Shown here one piece after another: positions 8,120 to 14,933 of a stretch of DNA of 19,222 nucleotides. The stretch comes from Desulfobacterales bacterium (GTDB taxonomy: Bacteria > Desulfobacterota > Desulfobacteria > Desulfobacterales > BuS5). Location: the NCBI GenBank assembly GCA_016735355.1, contig JAERRQ010000142.1:1-19222 (forward strand). The letters are read 5' to 3'. The notes beneath the pieces were generated by a model. It was not told the origin of the DNA, did no database searches, and saw nothing but the letters and a program-made list of their open reading frames with translations. Both the position numbers and the translations under genes were made by a program. Each line of letters opens with the position of its first letter. Within the stretch, counting starts at the first letter, position 1.

Positions 8120-8145
8120 CGTTCCCACGCTTCTGCGTAAGAACG
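8120..8145. repeat. Decayed REP-like palindrome
   Basis: CGTTCCCACGC (8120-8130) faces GCGTAAGAACG (8135-8145) across a TTCT loop, pairing at 9 of 11 positions. The two mismatches are adjacent and would be repaired by GG in place of AA at 8139-8140. I recall the intact form (CGTTCCCACGC...GCGTGGGAACG) as a frequent dispersed palindrome in deltaproteobacterial and cyanobacterial genomes, so this looks like an old copy. Confidence 0.45.
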
Positions 8146-8177
8146 TAATGAACCAATTTTTTTTGCGAGATAGGGCA

Positions 8178-8375
8178 ATGGCAAATAATGCATTACGAGA
8201 AATAAGAGAATCCTTCCTTATGAGCAAGACCGAACTTGCCCATAAGGCTAAAGTTTCTCCGATAACAGTTTCACGCATTGAAAAAGGTTTGCCGTGCCGT
8301 CTGGAAACCATGCGGAAGATTATTCTTGCGCTTGGGTTTGATCTTGGTGATAAAAAAAAGATATTTTTCGATTAA
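8178..8375 (+). CDS. Small helix-turn-helix (Cro/CI, XRE-type) protein at the head of the pil cluster
   Basis: This predicted 65-residue DNA-binding protein is almost entirely one HTH_3 domain. LREIRESFLMSKTELAHKAK provides helices 1-2 and VSPITVSRIEKG the recognition helix and its conserved Glu-Lys-Gly turn, followed by LETMRKIILALGF. I start it at the ATG at 8178 because the XRE fold begins there. The frame is also open from an ATG at 8148, but those ten residues fall next to a decayed repeat and look non-homologous. Neither start has a strong ribosome-binding site. It ends 9 bp before pilM and would share its transcript, so autoregulation or control of the pil genes is plausible. No target is shown by the sequence. 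Confidence 0.8.
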   Translation: MANNALREIRESFLMSKTELAHKAKVSPITVSRIEKGLPCRLETMRKIILALGFDLGDKKKIFFD

Positions 8376-8384
8376 GAGGATATC

Positions 8385-9437
8385 ATGTTTTTTAGTAAAA
8401 AAAATCAAATAGTAGGCTTGGATATAGGTTCAAGAACCCTGAAAGCCGCAGAAGTTGTCAAGACGGGTAAAGGGTTTTTTTTGAAAAAAATAGGATTTAT
8501 AGATATAGCGCCGGGAATGATAGAAGACGGCTTTATAAAAAAACCTGAAGAAGTTGCGGATGCATTACGCCAGCTTTTTAAATCCTATAATATTAAGGAA
8601 CGTAATGTGGCAATATCTATCGGGGGTTATTCGGTTATTATAAAAAATATATCTATGGACAATATGACCGAAGAAGAGTTGCAGGACAGAATCAAGTTTG
8701 AAGCCGAGCAGTATATACCGTTCGATATTGATGAGGTCAATATCGATTTCCATATACTGGGAGAGAATGAGCATAATCCGAATCAGATGAATCTGCTTCT
8801 GGTTGCGGCGAAAAAAGAGATCATTAATGATTATGTTAACCTTGTCCAGGATGCAGGGCTTAATCCCTGTATTATAGATACCGATACTTTTGCTTTACAA
8901 AATATTTTTGAAGCAAATTATGATGCACCTGATGAATCGATTGCGCTGATAGATGTCGGAGCAGTCAAAACATCTATTAATATAATGAAAAATACTTCGT
9001 CGGTATTTATCAGGGATGTTTCCCTCGGCTGCGGTCAGATAAATCAGAAAATTGTTGAAGCTGCCGGTTGCAGTTTGGAGGAAGCCGAGCAGATAAAACA
9101 TGATTCGGAAACGGGTAAAATTCCTGAAGAAGAGTTAAATAATATTACCGGATCAGTAATCGATAACTGGTGTACGGAGATACGGCGGGCTCTTGACTTT
9201 TATTATTCTACGGCTCCTGAAGACCAGATATCCAAAATCTTTTTGAGCGGTGGTGGCTCTAACATTAAGAGTTTTCGAAATCTTCTTGCCGAACAAACAT
9301 CGGCGGAAGTTAAGGTTTTGAATCCTTTTGATGGTTTGGAACTATCTGATAATCTTGATTATTCATATTTAAAACAGATTGCGCCTCAAGCTGTAATCAG
9401 CATGGGGCTAGCCATAAGAAGAGTTGATGATAAATGA
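8385..9437 (+). CDS. pilM: PilM, actin-like type IV pilus assembly ATPase
   Basis: This 350-residue cytoplasmic FtsA/actin-fold protein binds the N-terminal tail of PilN and connects the inner-membrane pilus complex to the motor. The phosphate-1 loop is GLDIGSRTLKAAEV (residues 11-24), IALIDVGAVKTSINIM is the second phosphate loop and IFLSGGGSNIKSF the adenosine motif. EEELQDRIKFEAEQYIPFDIDEVNIDF is a strongly conserved PilM block, quoted here in parts as EEELQDRIKFEAEQYIPF and DIDEVNIDF. AAGAGGA lies just before the ATG. The end overlaps pilN by 4 bp (ATGA), indicating coupled translation. Confidence 0.96.
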   Translation: MFFSKKNQIVGLDIGSRTLKAAEVVKTGKGFFLKKIGFIDIAPGMIEDGFIKKPEEVADALRQLFKSYNIKERNVAISIGGYSVIIKNISMDNMTEEELQDRIKFEAEQYIPFDIDEVNIDFHILGENEHNPNQMNLLLVAAKKEIINDYVNLVQDAGLNPCIIDTDTFALQNIFEANYDAPDESIALIDVGAVKTSINIMKNTSSVFIRDVSLGCGQINQKIVEAAGCSLEEAEQIKHDSETGKIPEEELNNITGSVIDNWCTEIRRALDFYYSTAPEDQISKIFLSGGGSNIKSFRNLLAEQTSAEVKVLNPFDGLELSDNLDYSYLKQIAPQAVISMGLAIRRVDDK

Positions 9438-10024
9438 TACGAATTAATTTACTCCCTTTTAGGGCAGCACGTAAAAAAGAGAATATACTTCGTCAGGTTT
9501 CTGTTTTCCTGCTTATGTTAATGCTGGTTGTTATCACAACAGTTACTATTAATATATGCATGGGCAAAAAAGTTCAGGCTTTAAGTAACGAAGTGGCGGC
9601 CAAAAAAATCGAACTGGCCGGATACGACAAGATAAATAAAGAGATAGAAAGCATCAAGAAGAAGCTTAAGACTCTTGATAAAAAAATGGATGTTATAAAG
9701 ACGCTTGAATCGAATCGTAAAGGACCATTGCGGCTTCTCGACAGCATGACCGGGATAGTTGTAGAAAACCGTATGTGGCTTACAAATATGGACGAGCAGA
9801 AAGGCGCTGTCAAAATTAAGGGGATAGCTATAGACGAGGAGACCGTGGCGAATTTTATGAGACGTCTTGAATCCTCCGGGCTTTTTGCAAGTGTCGACTT
9901 GAAGAATATGAAACAGACTTCTGTCGGTAAACAAAAAATGAGTTTGAAAAGCTTTATGTTCAATTGTCAAAAAAAAGCTGTCAAGCAACCTGCGAAGCAA
10001 GCAGGAAATAAGGCGAAAAAATAA
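9434..10024 (+). CDS. pilN: PilN, type IV pilus inner-membrane alignment protein
   Basis: This 196-residue bitopic membrane protein starts with the short cytoplasmic motif INLLP (residues 4-8), the known docking peptide for PilM. One membrane segment follows (about 22-44), then a Lys/Glu-rich coiled coil (about 50-95) and a small periplasmic domain (LESSGLFASVDLKNMKQ) of the PilN/fimbrial-assembly type. It forms heterodimers with PilO in the alignment complex between the motor and the secretin. It overlaps pilM by 4 bp and pilO by 1 bp. The C-terminus is rich in Lys, Gln and Ala. Confidence 0.94.
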   Translation: MIRINLLPFRAARKKENILRQVSVFLLMLMLVVITTVTINICMGKKVQALSNEVAAKKIELAGYDKINKEIESIKKKLKTLDKKMDVIKTLESNRKGPLRLLDSMTGIVVENRMWLTNMDEQKGAVKIKGIAIDEETVANFMRRLESSGLFASVDLKNMKQTSVGKQKMSLKSFMFNCQKKAVKQPAKQAGNKAKK

Positions 10025-10644
10025 TGGAACAGGCGAAACAAGCTATCGAGGAATTCTTCAGCAAGATTGAGAAGCTGACAAAGGTTCAGAGGCTTTCAAT
10101 CTGTGTCATTACCTTATTGGTTATTATAGGTGGCTTTTCTTATTTTTCTTATCATCCCAAATATAAGCGCATCAAGGCATATCACAATGAATGCAAGCAG
10201 CTTGAAGCGAAGCTTGTTACGGCAAGAAAGAATGCTGCGGAAATAGATAGCTTCCGAAAGAAAATGGACAAGAAAAAAGTGCAGTTTAAAGTTATAATGC
10301 GGGCGCTTCCTGAAAAAAAGGAGATACCTTCCCTTATCTCAAATATTTCGCGGTCGGGTCTGGATGCAGGTTTGGAATTCCCTCTTTTTGAGCCGCAGCC
10401 TGAGAACTCAAAAGGCTTTTATGCAGAGATACCTGTATCTATAAAAGTAATTGGAACTTATCATGAGGTTGCCGTCTTTTTTGACAAGGTTTCCAGATTA
10501 TCCAGAATTGTTAATATAGAAGATATCAAGATGGCGGCAGGTAAGTCGTCAAACCAGAGTGAGGTTAAATTGAACATATCATGCAAGGCGGTTACATACA
10601 GATTTATAGAGGCAAAAGTGCAAAAGCAGCAGCAAAAAAAATAA
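10024..10644 (+). CDS. pilO: PilO, type IV pilus inner-membrane alignment protein
   Basis: This 206-residue protein shares the PilN plan: a short N-terminal cytoplasmic segment, one membrane helix (about 24-44, LSICVITLLVIIGGFSYF), a coiled coil rich in Lys and Glu, and a ferredoxin-like periplasmic domain. Its conserved PilO blocks are LPEKKEIPSLISNISRSGLD and VIGTYHEVAVFFDKVSRLSR. The ATG shares its A with the last base of the pilN stop. A 44-bp gap follows before pilP, with two AACCGT direct repeats and no clear terminator. Confidence 0.94.
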   Translation: MEQAKQAIEEFFSKIEKLTKVQRLSICVITLLVIIGGFSYFSYHPKYKRIKAYHNECKQLEAKLVTARKNAAEIDSFRKKMDKKKVQFKVIMRALPEKKEIPSLISNISRSGLDAGLEFPLFEPQPENSKGFYAEIPVSIKVIGTYHEVAVFFDKVSRLSRIVNIEDIKMAAGKSSNQSEVKLNISCKAVTYRFIEAKVQKQQQKK

Positions 10645-10688
10645 AGATAACGTTAACCGTGAACCGTTACAAGTAAAGATATAATATT

Positions 10689-11357
10689 ATGTGTAAATTC
10701 AATGTGATTATACGATATACGGTTTGTTTGTTATGCTGTCTGCTTCTTGTTCAGGGCTGCAGCGATAAGGATGATCCACCACAAACAACCAGGGTTGTCA
10801 GCAAAAGGATCAATATCTCTAAAAAACAGGTTTCACAACAGAAACAGCCTGTGGAAAAAAAGATCGCTTCAAAGGCAGAGACTGCAAGTTCCGGATTTGC
10901 CATGCAAAAAAGCGATCTTCTGCCTGTTGCGGTATTAAAAAAGGATATAAAAAAAGAGAATTACTCCAAGCCGCTCTCCCTGGCAAGTGTATACAATCCA
11001 AAAGGAAAAAACGATCCTTTTCTTCCATTGTTTCAGGCAAAAGCAGCCGCAACATCGGTTGAAACAAAAAAAAGAAAAAAACGTATACCACGCACACCGC
11101 TTGAAAGGATTGCTTTAAACCAGCTAAAACTTACCGGAATCATTTTAAGGCCCGCAGGGAATAAGGCTATGATGGAAGAGGCTACAGGTAAGGGCTATGT
11201 TGTCATAAAGGGAACCCCTATCGGGAAAAACTGGGGGAAAGTTACCAAAATATTAAAGGACAGGATCATTATTGAAGAAGAGGTTGAAAATCTTTTGGGT
11301 AAGGTAACGTTAGAGAAAAAAGAAATAAAAATGCAAAGACCTCCTGGAGAGTTATAA
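10689..11357 (+). CDS. pilP: PilP, type IV pilus pilot lipoprotein
   Basis: This 222-residue predicted lipoprotein has a hydrophobic signal peptide ending in the lipobox VQGC, so Cys24 would be acylated. A Lys/Gln/Ser-rich flexible linker (about 25-95) leads to NDPFLPLF and the C-terminal beta domain (LERIALNQLKLTGIILRP ... GKVTKILKDRIIIEEE), the part of PilP that binds the N0 domain of the PilQ secretin. The acidic Glu run is in the last strand. The ribosome-binding site is weak (AAAGAT). It ends 2 bp before pilQ, matching its role as the bridge between PilNO and PilQ. Confidence 0.9.
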   Translation: MCKFNVIIRYTVCLLCCLLLVQGCSDKDDPPQTTRVVSKRINISKKQVSQQKQPVEKKIASKAETASSGFAMQKSDLLPVAVLKKDIKKENYSKPLSLASVYNPKGKNDPFLPLFQAKAAATSVETKKRKKRIPRTPLERIALNQLKLTGIILRPAGNKAMMEEATGKGYVVIKGTPIGKNWGKVTKILKDRIIIEEEVENLLGKVTLEKKEIKMQRPPGEL

Positions 11358-11359
11358 TC

Positions 11360-13774
11360 ATGAAAGATAGAGAACGTAAAATATTAAATGCAGGACTTAT
11401 ATGCTTTTTGTTGATAATTATGATATTGGGGGCTGCCGGTTGTGCTTCCAACAATATCAGAGTGCCAAAGAACGAACAGATGATTGACCCTGTAGCAGAT
11501 CCGAAACTGATTACAGGAATAAGCACAAGCGAAGATGACGGCACTGTTGTGGTATCTGTCAACAGCAGCAGACCCCTTACATATTCTTCGGTCAAGCAGC
11601 CTTTGCCTTTGAGCGTGATTCTCTATTTTCCCGGGACAGCTCTTGAAGATTCCGTAACCGGCGAAATACCGGAAAACAGTATTATCGGTTCGGTTAAGGC
11701 TGCAGAATTGCCGGGGGACGGGCAGACCTCCAGGATAATTATTTCATTAATAAAAAATGTTTCCTATGAAGTGACAAGCGAAGATACAGGGCTCAAAATT
11801 GCATTTGCCAAGCCTGTGGAAGATGACTCCCCTGCTGATAAAGTGGTTCCGGCGATTAGTAATATTGCCTCAAGCGCAGCGAATGAGATCGTTGCACCCC
11901 CTGTTGTTTCCGCAGAGAAAAAATCTGTAGATAAGCATATAGTGTCATTGCTTGAAAAAGGCAATCCTCCCGTAGACATTACAAAGGCCGTTGCCGGAAT
12001 AGTTAATCCGGATATTGCTTGGGTCAACAGGATAGATTTTTCCAGTGAAGATGCTGGGAAATCTACCATTATAGTTGGAACTACCAAACCGGTTGAATAC
12101 AAAATAGAAAAAGCAGGCAACAAGAGGCTGAACCTGCGGCTGAGCAAGACTAAAATTCCACCATACCATCATCGGCCTTTAATCACCACCCGTTTTGTAA
12201 GTGCAGTAGACCGGATTACCCCGGTACAGCCATCCGCATTAAAAGATACTTCATTATTATCTATTGAGCTGCGTGAGTCGGTTCCCTATTTTGTGGAACA
12301 GTCCGATAACCTGTTATTTATTCATTTTGAGCCTTCTTCGATTCCGCCCAGACCCCTGGAAGATGCGGATTTGGCTCCCTGGAAAAGAGTCCTGACCCAG
12401 ACTGTGGCAGATGCCGAAGCTGGTCATAAGCAGATTAAAAGTCAAGCTTTTTCTCAAGTATCATCTGAGCAAAAAGAGAAAAATGGGGGTTACGTATCTG
12501 AAGGAAATGCGGGGGTAAACGCTGAAAAAGTTAATGATTATTACGACCGTGGAAAAGGTTCAAAATTTACGGGTGAAAAGATCGCGCTCGATTTTTATGA
12601 AACAGATATAAAGAATGTCTTTCGTATATTAAAGGAAATAAGCGGCAAAAATTTTGCGATTGATAAAGATGTATCAGGAACAGTTTCCCTCGTATTTGAC
12701 AACCCTGTACCATGGGATCAGGTGCTTGATATAATATTGAAAATGAATCAGCTTGGAATGGTTTATAAGGATGGAATCATAAGAATAGCCACCCTTAACA
12801 CCTTGAAAAAAGAAGAGAAAGATTATAGAGCACTTATAAGCGCAAAACAACAGGCCGAATTGCAGGAGGACCTGGTAACTGAATTTTTTCCTATCAATTA
12901 TGCAGACGCCGAGACCGTAAAAGAATTGCTTGAGGATGAAAAGCCTGATGGCGATGATGGACGAAGATTATCAGTATCAGTAGATAAACGGAACAACATG
13001 TTGTTAGTAACAGCGCCTCCCATTCTAATTAAACGGATAAAAAAAATTGTTAATAAAATAGATAATATAACTCCCCAGGTTATTATTGAGGCGAGGATAG
13101 TAGAGGTAACCGATGATTTCTCAAGAGCCATCGGTGTCAAATGGAGCGCGGAAGGTGATTTGAATAAGGTTACGGGCGGTGATTACCTTGATTATAATCT
13201 TGCCTTTAATCATGCTGTTGCCAGTGCATCTTCTGTTGGAGTTACTTTTGAAAGAATAGTAGGCAGCAATCTCCTGGTGGATGCCCAGTTAACTGCGGAG
13301 CAGGCCAAAAGCAATGCAAAGATAATTTCCTCCCCCAAGGTTATAACTCTTGATAATGAAAAAGCGACAATAAAGCAGGGAACGCAACATCCGTATCTTG
13401 AAAGAGATGACAGCGGCGGATCTTCCGTAAAATTTAAAGATGTTGATCTTTTGCTTGAAGTTACGCCTCATATAACATTCGACATGCGTATTTTGTTGGA
13501 ATTGAAAATAACCAAGAATGATGTTACAGGTTATTATGGTCATGAACTTGTACCGATAATCTCCACAAAGGAGGTGGAATCCCTTCTTGTTTTGGAAGAC
13601 GGTGGTACTGTAGTTCTTGGTGGTGTCAGGCAAGAAACGGTTAGTTCAGGTGAAAGTGCCACTCCCTGGCTTGGCGAGATCCCTTTTTTAGGTTGGTTGT
13701 TTAAATCAAGAACCAAGTCAGATAATAAGAGTGAACTGTTGATTTTTATCACTCCTACGGTAGTTAAGCTATAG
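11360..13774 (+). CDS. pilQ: PilQ, type IV pilus outer-membrane secretin
   Basis: This 804-residue secretin forms the multimeric outer-membrane pore through which the pilus passes. The signal peptide ends in GAAGC, suggesting acylation at Cys28. In order there are two AMIN peptidoglycan-binding domains (about 50-150 and 220-325), a Ser/Glu/Lys-rich linker, an STN/N0 domain (405-478, IALDFYETDIKNVFRILKEI), an N1-type domain (505-575) and the secretin core (575-804). The core includes VIIEARIVEV, ISSPKVITLDNEKATIKQG and the C-terminal VLGGVRQE and WLGEIPFLGWLFKS signature, ending LLIFITPTVVKL. Length is normal for PilQ with two AMIN domains. It is the last gene of the cluster; no hairpin terminator is evident downstream. 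Confidence 0.96.
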   Translation: MKDRERKILNAGLICFLLIIMILGAAGCASNNIRVPKNEQMIDPVADPKLITGISTSEDDGTVVVSVNSSRPLTYSSVKQPLPLSVILYFPGTALEDSVTGEIPENSIIGSVKAAELPGDGQTSRIIISLIKNVSYEVTSEDTGLKIAFAKPVEDDSPADKVVPAISNIASSAANEIVAPPVVSAEKKSVDKHIVSLLEKGNPPVDITKAVAGIVNPDIAWVNRIDFSSEDAGKSTIIVGTTKPVEYKIEKAGNKRLNLRLSKTKIPPYHHRPLITTRFVSAVDRITPVQPSALKDTSLLSIELRESVPYFVEQSDNLLFIHFEPSSIPPRPLEDADLAPWKRVLTQTVADAEAGHKQIKSQAFSQVSSEQKEKNGGYVSEGNAGVNAEKVNDYYDRGKGSKFTGEKIALDFYETDIKNVFRILKEISGKNFAIDKDVSGTVSLVFDNPVPWDQVLDIILKMNQLGMVYKDGIIRIATLNTLKKEEKDYRALISAKQQAELQEDLVTEFFPINYADAETVKELLEDEKPDGDDGRRLSVSVDKRNNMLLVTAPPILIKRIKKIVNKIDNITPQVIIEARIVEVTDDFSRAIGVKWSAEGDLNKVTGGDYLDYNLAFNHAVASASSVGVTFERIVGSNLLVDAQLTAEQAKSNAKIISSPKVITLDNEKATIKQGTQHPYLERDDSGGSSVKFKDVDLLLEVTPHITFDMRILLELKITKNDVTGYYGHELVPIISTKEVESLLVLEDGGTVVLGGVRQETVSSGESATPWLGEIPFLGWLFKSRTKSDNKSELLIFITPTVVKL

Positions 13775-13853
13775 GGGAGTTGAAAATTACGTGTGTTGCG
13801 AGGAACATATCTTTGATAGGTTGATATGCTGAATAATTTTAATATAAGTAAAT

Positions 13854-13937
13854 ATGCCACGCAGATCAAGGCTATATGCGCCTGGTGCGTTACATCATAT
13901 TATTAAAATCATAAAACCACCAGATCCGCTGGTGTGA
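13854..13937 (+). pseudogene. 5' fragment of a REP-associated tyrosine (Y1, IS200-like) transposase
   Basis: From the ATG at 13854 the frame reads MPRRSRLYAPGALHHII, the characteristic N-terminus of RAYT (Y1_Tnp) proteins. These normally continue VRGIERRKIF and run for 200 or more residues. Here homology stops after 17 codons (about 13904), and the frame ends in TGA at 13935-13937. The catalytic HUH and Tyr parts are absent, so it cannot be active. RAYTs move or maintain REP palindromes, and a decayed palindrome lies at 8120-8145. The identification is from memory of the family consensus and rests on a short match. Confidence 0.6.
13918..13934. repeat. Small perfect hairpin next to the RAYT fragment
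   Basis: CACCAG (13918-13923) and CTGGTG (13929-13934) form a 6-bp stem with a 5-base loop (ATCCG). It begins 13 bp after RAYT homology stops, so it may be a REP-like end or a scar of the truncation. No T run follows on the + strand. Confidence 0.35.
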
Positions 13938-13970
13938 CTCTAATAGGCTTTGCCGGTCAGACGAGATATA

Positions 13971-14016
13971 CCTCCTTCTTGAGGGTCCCTGAGCAAGGGT
14001 AGCTTTAAGAAGGAGG
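13971..14016. repeat. Nested inverted repeat with 10-bp perfect arms
   Basis: CCTCCTTCTT (13971-13980) is the exact reverse complement of AAGAAGGAGG (14007-14016). Inside it, CCCT (13987-13990) pairs with AGGG (13996-13999) across GAGCA. The 46-bp structure lies within the degraded half of the DUF433 gene, next to the inferred frameshift. It could be a small inserted palindrome or a hairpin that promoted the deletion. No T run follows it, so it is not an intrinsic terminator. Confidence 0.45.
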
Positions 14017-14296
14017 CCAACGATCATCCCTACAGTTACACGCTTTCCCCAAATACAAGGCTTTCCTCCCATGGTGCCGGGATCAAGGCTGATTCTGGTT
14101 AAATATTGCATTTCAGACCTACATGAAATTGTTTTATATAGATCTCCACATAAATAATTTCACTGCGTTATCGGTCGTCGGAGTATTACAATACGCCTTC
14201 CTCCCTCTGGTCTTGTGGAATTAATTATCTGAAAACCTATGGCAATTGACCACTGATTCCCTGTTTTGTTAAACAGAATTTACTGCTATATGCCGG

Positions 14297-14503
14297 TCAG
14301 GTCAATGTCAAGAGGAAAATATAGCTGCGCAAAACATACATTATAAATAAGAAACCAACTTGTTGGAGCAAGTGATAATTATGCTTCTTAGCGCTCTTTA
14401 TTTCTCTGTTTACAGAATATTTACCTTCATTCCCAAGCTTTACATAGTAACGGAATTTACGAAGTAATTCTTGACTTTGGTCTGCATAAGCGGGTATTTC
14501 CAA
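14297..14503 (-). CDS. Unidentified 68-residue ORF, doubtful
   Basis: A frame starting with TTG and open for 68 codons reads MEIPAYADQSQELLRKF at its start, then a charged, helical middle (GKYSVNREIKSAKKHN) and a hydrophobic end (FLFIMYVLRSYIFLLTLT) that could be a membrane segment. I do not recognise a family. The start codon is weak and no clear ribosome-binding site precedes it. It sits in the relic region on the opposite strand to all good genes. It may be a fragment of a longer lost gene or a chance ORF. Confidence 0.2.
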   Translation of the reverse strand: MEIPAYADQSQELLRKFRYYVKLGNEGKYSVNREIKSAKKHNYHLLQQVGFLFIMYVLRSYIFLLTLT

Positions 14504-14536
14504 CAGGAAACCTGCGTTATCAAGTCAGGAGGGCTG

Positions 14537-14932
14537 ATGTCCAAAAAAACCGTCAAGTCGGTAAGTTTTAATGCCATGGTCAAGTTTTTTATGCAGAGTT
14601 ATGGTGTTCCTACCAAAAAGGATATCAACAAGCTCCATGAAAGGCTTGACAGAATTGAGCAACTTATAAAAACATCATACGGGACAAAAAGGCGTATTAA
14701 TTCGGATTCCAATAAAAAAACTGCTGGCGGCAGGTCTGCCATTACTGCTTCTGATCTTGTGGTAAGGGCTATTAATCAATATGGTTGTGAAGGCGTTAAT
14801 TTTGCTGAACTAAAGGATGTAACCGGCTTTGAAGAAAAAAAACTTCGAAATATAATCTTCAGGCTGAACAAGACCGGCCGGATTACCGGGAAGAGCCGCG
14901 GTGTATATATATTGTCGGAAAAGGTAGGTTAA
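14537..14932 (+). CDS. Small winged-helix-like protein of unknown function
   Basis: This predicted 131-residue protein starts at the ATG at 14537, which has AGGAGG four bases upstream; the frame is open to 14471, but the preceding 22 codons lack a comparable site. The N-terminal part (residues 11-46) is helical with heptad-like hydrophobics (VPTKKDINKLHERLDRIEQL) and could form a coiled coil. A Lys/Ser/Gly-rich linker (47-68) leads to a C-terminal domain (70-127) with a winged-helix pattern: DLVVRAINQYG, FAELKDVTGFEEKKLRNIIF as the helical pair, then KTGRITGKSRGVYIL as the wing. DNA binding is inferred, not shown. It ends one base before the M16C peptidase gene, so the two are very likely co-expressed. 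Confidence 0.8.
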   Translation: MSKKTVKSVSFNAMVKFFMQSYGVPTKKDINKLHERLDRIEQLIKTSYGTKRRINSDSNKKTAGGRSAITASDLVVRAINQYGCEGVNFAELKDVTGFEEKKLRNIIFRLNKTGRITGKSRGVYILSEKVG

Positions 14933-14933
14933 T

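Larger units (their letters stand above)
7802..8177 (+). other. Non-coding interval between mobA and the pil cluster
   Basis: No convincing gene is present in this AT-rich stretch. It holds an 18-bp perfect palindrome, a sigma-54-type promoter and a decayed palindromic repeat, listed separately. A weak hairpin (GGAGA at 7837 pairing with TCTCC at 7853) precedes a run of eight T at 7866-7873, but the T run is eight bases from the stem, so I do not call a terminator. Confidence 0.7.
13890..14111 (-). pseudogene. Broken DUF433-family (VapB45-type antitoxin-like) gene
   Basis: The first ~33 residues, reading MQYLTRISLDPGTMGGKPCI then a WGKRVTVGMIVGLL-like stretch, match the N-terminal half of DUF433 proteins, small helix-turn-helix proteins often encoded next to a PIN-like (DUF5615) toxin. 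After residue 34 the frame no longer resembles the family. A one-base shift near 14001-14003 restores LKAYP, like the family's AYPxL motif, and in that frame a stop follows soon after. About ten codons between GL and LKAYP also seem missing. The simplest reading is a frameshifted, internally deleted pseudogene. No DUF5615 partner is visible next to it. Its - strand orientation differs from the neighbouring genes and suggests acquired DNA. Confidence 0.55.
13775..14536 (+). other. Gene-poor relic region between pilQ and the winged-helix gene
   Basis: I see no intact gene I would defend in these ~760 bases. They contain a 5' fragment of a RAYT transposase, a broken DUF433 gene on the - strand, nested hairpins and a - strand ORF of unknown status, each listed separately. 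Between about 14112 and 14296 I recognise nothing. The mixture suggests past insertion and deletion at a tolerated site downstream of the pil genes. Confidence 0.7.

Noticed and set aside
14112..14296. Possible transposase C-terminus on the - strand (reads RPEGGRRIVILRRPIT)
   Set aside because: The stretch is short and I could not tie it to a specific family, so I do not claim a feature.
14471..14500. Sigma-70 promoter for the winged-helix gene (TTGACT then TATTTC, 18-bp spacer)
   Set aside because: The -35 is good, but the -10 matches only about half the consensus. Plausible but not supported enough to list.
14471..14536. Longer form of the winged-helix protein starting at 14471
   Set aside because: The extra 22 residues have no ribosome-binding site comparable to AGGAGG before the ATG at 14537, and they overlap the relic region.
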